Source of the DNA: VAZQ01 sp963840535
GTDB lineage: Bacteria > Pseudomonadota > Alphaproteobacteria > Rhizobiales > Xanthobacteraceae
Assembly: GCA_963840535.1 (NCBI GenBank)
Contig: CAWIZJ010000043.1
Location: 387,135 to 451,134 of the forward strand
Direction: 5' to 3'
DNA length: 64,000 nt
The position numbers and the translations under genes are program-made. This document shows, in pieces, positions 62,500-64,000 of the stretch. The notes under the pieces are model-generated. The model was given only the letters and a program-made list of their open reading frames with translations, did no database searches and was not told the origin of the DNA. Within the stretch, counting starts at the first letter, position 1. Each line of letters begins with the position of its first letter.

Positions 62500-62778
62500 T
62501 AGCTTCTCCACCCCCGCGTTTGGCTTCAATTTTGATCATCAAAACACGAAAGGGCGTCGAGCGAAATGGGGACAGCGCGGCAATGTGCGCTGCCAAAACA
62601 CTAAGCGGCCATGTCGAGTTGGTGAGGAGGAGCGACTGCCCGGTGAACTCGCGCACCGCCCCGCTCGAGAAGGACATTCGGTGCGCTGCCGGAGCACTGC
62701 CAACAAGGCCATAGACCCCCTGACCGAGACTTGTCATTTTAACTAGGATGCGACGCGGTTCTCTGACCGGCGGGGCAC

Positions 62779-63768
62779 ATGCGGATCACTCGCTTAAGAC
62801 GACGCGAATTCGTAACCCTTCTCGGCGGCGCAGCGGCTTGGCCGCTCGCCGTGCGCGCGCAGCAGCCCGCGGTGCCTGTGATCGGATTCCTCGATGGCCA
62901 ATCACCCGACAGGCACCTGATGACGGCATTCCGGCGAGCCTTGAAAGACGCCGGCTACGTCGAGGGCAGGAACGTGGCGATTGAATACCGCTCCGCGGAT
63001 GGTCGAACCGATCGACTTCTGACCCTGGCTGGGGATCTGGTCGACCGGCGCGTGACCATGATCGTCGCGACGGGGGGCACCGCGGCGGCACTCGCCGCCC
63101 ACGCGGCAACCACAACAATTCCAATTGTCTTCGCAAGCGGCGCCGATCCGGTCACATCTGGCCTGGTCATCAGCCTCAATCGGCCGGGCGGTAACGCTAC
63201 CGGGGTGTACGTTTTCCAGCAAGTTCTCGAAGGAAAGCGACTAGGCCTCCTGCGCGAGCTGGTTCCGGCGGCTGCGTTGATCGCGGTGCTGCTCAATCCA
63301 ACCAACGCGAATTTCCAAACTCAGTTGACGGGCGTTCAGGAGGCCGCACGCGCCGCCGGGCAACAATTGAATATCCTGAGCGCGAGTTCCGAACGCGACA
63401 TCGACACGGCGTTCGCGACAATGACTGAATCACGCGCTGGAGCGCTGCTGGTCGGCTCCGACCCGTTCTTCAACAGCCGGCTCGATCAAATCGTTGCGCT
63501 GGCGGCGCGCCACGTTATTCCGGCAATTTATGAGGGACGTGATTTTGCCATGGCCGGCGGTCTGGCGAGCTATGGCACGAGCCTCGCCGACGCCTATCGT
63601 CAGGTCGGTATTTACACCGTCCGGATTCTCAAGGGCGAGAAGCCCGCCGACCTGCCGGTTGTGCAGCCGACCAAGTTCGAGTTCGTGATCAATCTGAAGA
63701 CCGCGACGGCGCTCGGCCTCGACGTGCCGGCCGGGCTGTCGGCCAGCGCCGACGAGATCATCGAATGA
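62779..63768 (+). CDS. ABC transporter substrate-binding protein (COG2984 type), intact
   Basis: 329 aa. MRITRLRRREFVTLLGGAAA leader, WPLAVRAQQP cleavage region, then ALKDAGYVEGRNVAIEYRSA, ATTTIPIVFASGADPVTSGL, SLNRPGGNATGVYVFQQVLE, HVIPAIYEGRDFAMAGGLAS, ILKGEKPADLPVVQPTKFEF and LSASADEIIE. Complete and in one frame. Divergent from the sister gene at 61519-62499. Confidence 0.9.
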   Translation: MRITRLRRREFVTLLGGAAAWPLAVRAQQPAVPVIGFLDGQSPDRHLMTAFRRALKDAGYVEGRNVAIEYRSADGRTDRLLTLAGDLVDRRVTMIVATGGTAAALAAHAATTTIPIVFASGADPVTSGLVISLNRPGGNATGVYVFQQVLEGKRLGLLRELVPAAALIAVLLNPTNANFQTQLTGVQEAARAAGQQLNILSASSERDIDTAFATMTESRAGALLVGSDPFFNSRLDQIVALAARHVIPAIYEGRDFAMAGGLASYGTSLADAYRQVGIYTVRILKGEKPADLPVVQPTKFEFVINLKTATALGLDVPAGLSASADEIIE

Positions 63769-63830
63769 GACCTTTGCGCGGTCGAGTTGTTCAGCGCGGC
63801 GCCTGATTTCTGGGACGTGGCAGCAAGGGC

Positions 63831-64000
63831 TTACTTTGCCTTCTCGTACGGATAGATCAAATTGCCCAACTCGTATTCGGCAGGCGCCACCACGACCTGG
63901 GTCGAGATGTCCTTGAACTGGGCGAGGTCATTGCTCTTGATGTTCTGGAATTGGACCTGCAGGAGGCGCGACTGCGTCAATTCGCCGTTGGCACCGAACC
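63831..64000 (-). CDS. LivK-like ABC substrate-binding protein, C-terminal end (5' part outside window)
   Basis: On the minus strand the frame entering at the right edge reads FGANGELTQSRLLQVQFQNI, then QFKDISTQVVVAPAEYELGN and LIYPYEKAK before a TAA at 63831. The ending ..L(I)YPYxKAK is characteristic of type-1 periplasmic binding proteins for branched-chain amino acids or aromatic acids. Only the last ~55 residues are in the window. Confidence 0.75.
   Translation of the reverse strand, partial: FGANGELTQSRLLQVQFQNIKSNDLAQFKDISTQVVVAPAEYELGNLIYPYEKAK

Overview
The window is GC-rich (roughly 65% by eye) alphaproteobacterial chromosome. The gene content suggests Hyphomicrobiales of the Bradyrhizobiaceae/Xanthobacteraceae type: many orphan periplasmic binding proteins (Bug/TctC and COG2984-like), an ISNCY element with a DUF6788 partner, a group II intron, LigAB/Rieske aromatic catabolism and CaiB/ECH genes. 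This assignment is inference from content; no rRNA or tRNA was seen.

Layout. 1-18 kb: end of a NarL-type sensor kinase, Bug receptors, CorA, an ACMSD-type amidohydrolase with an ABC binding protein, an enolase-superfamily racemase, an alpha/beta hydrolase, a PRISE-type reductase, a lone ParD-like antitoxin, a sulfatase and a DUF3500 protein. Many genes here are whole in content but broken by 1-3 single-base frame changes, some at G/C or T homopolymers, so assembly errors and true decay cannot be separated by eye. 18-28 kb: mobile and decaying region with an M15-like peptidase, COG2984-type binding proteins and their remnants, an intact group II intron, a deleted amino-acid permease back to back with a truncated haloperoxidase, and an IS bounded by 22-bp perfect inverted repeats. 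28-38 kb: aminotransferase (catalytic Lys replaced by Asn), Bug protein, clpS, acyl-CoA-dehydrogenase-fold monooxygenase, and a tightly coupled liv operon with a DsbA-fold isomerase. 38-47 kb: two RidA proteins, two cupins, a Bug protein, a divergent B12-dependent acyl-CoA mutase (two subunits), a lipocalin-like protein, MeaB, and two tandem secreted lectin-like proteins. 47-61 kb: a catabolic region with CaiB, enoyl-CoA hydratase, GST, two Bug proteins, LigAB extradiol dioxygenase, Rieske oxygenase, DapA-type aldolase, redoxin, a divergent ABC importer and an FCD-type GntR regulator. 61-64 kb: two more COG2984-type proteins and the end of a LivK-like protein.

Most unusual signal: a family of ~167-nt double-hairpin elements bounded by CTAG. 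Two copies (32238-32404 and 36549-36715) are identical by eye and lie at the two ends of the livHMGF-isomerase block. A third (43501-43666) has a different stem sequence but keeps the pairing by compensatory changes. Copy 2 supplies the stop codon of the LivK-like gene and copy 3 encodes the C-terminus of the mutase small subunit, so these look like mobile or structured elements that land at gene ends. A second structured signal is a shared palindromic core TGTATACA found upstream of the GntR gene and in the divergent promoter of the aromatic/ABC cluster, which predicts a local regulon.
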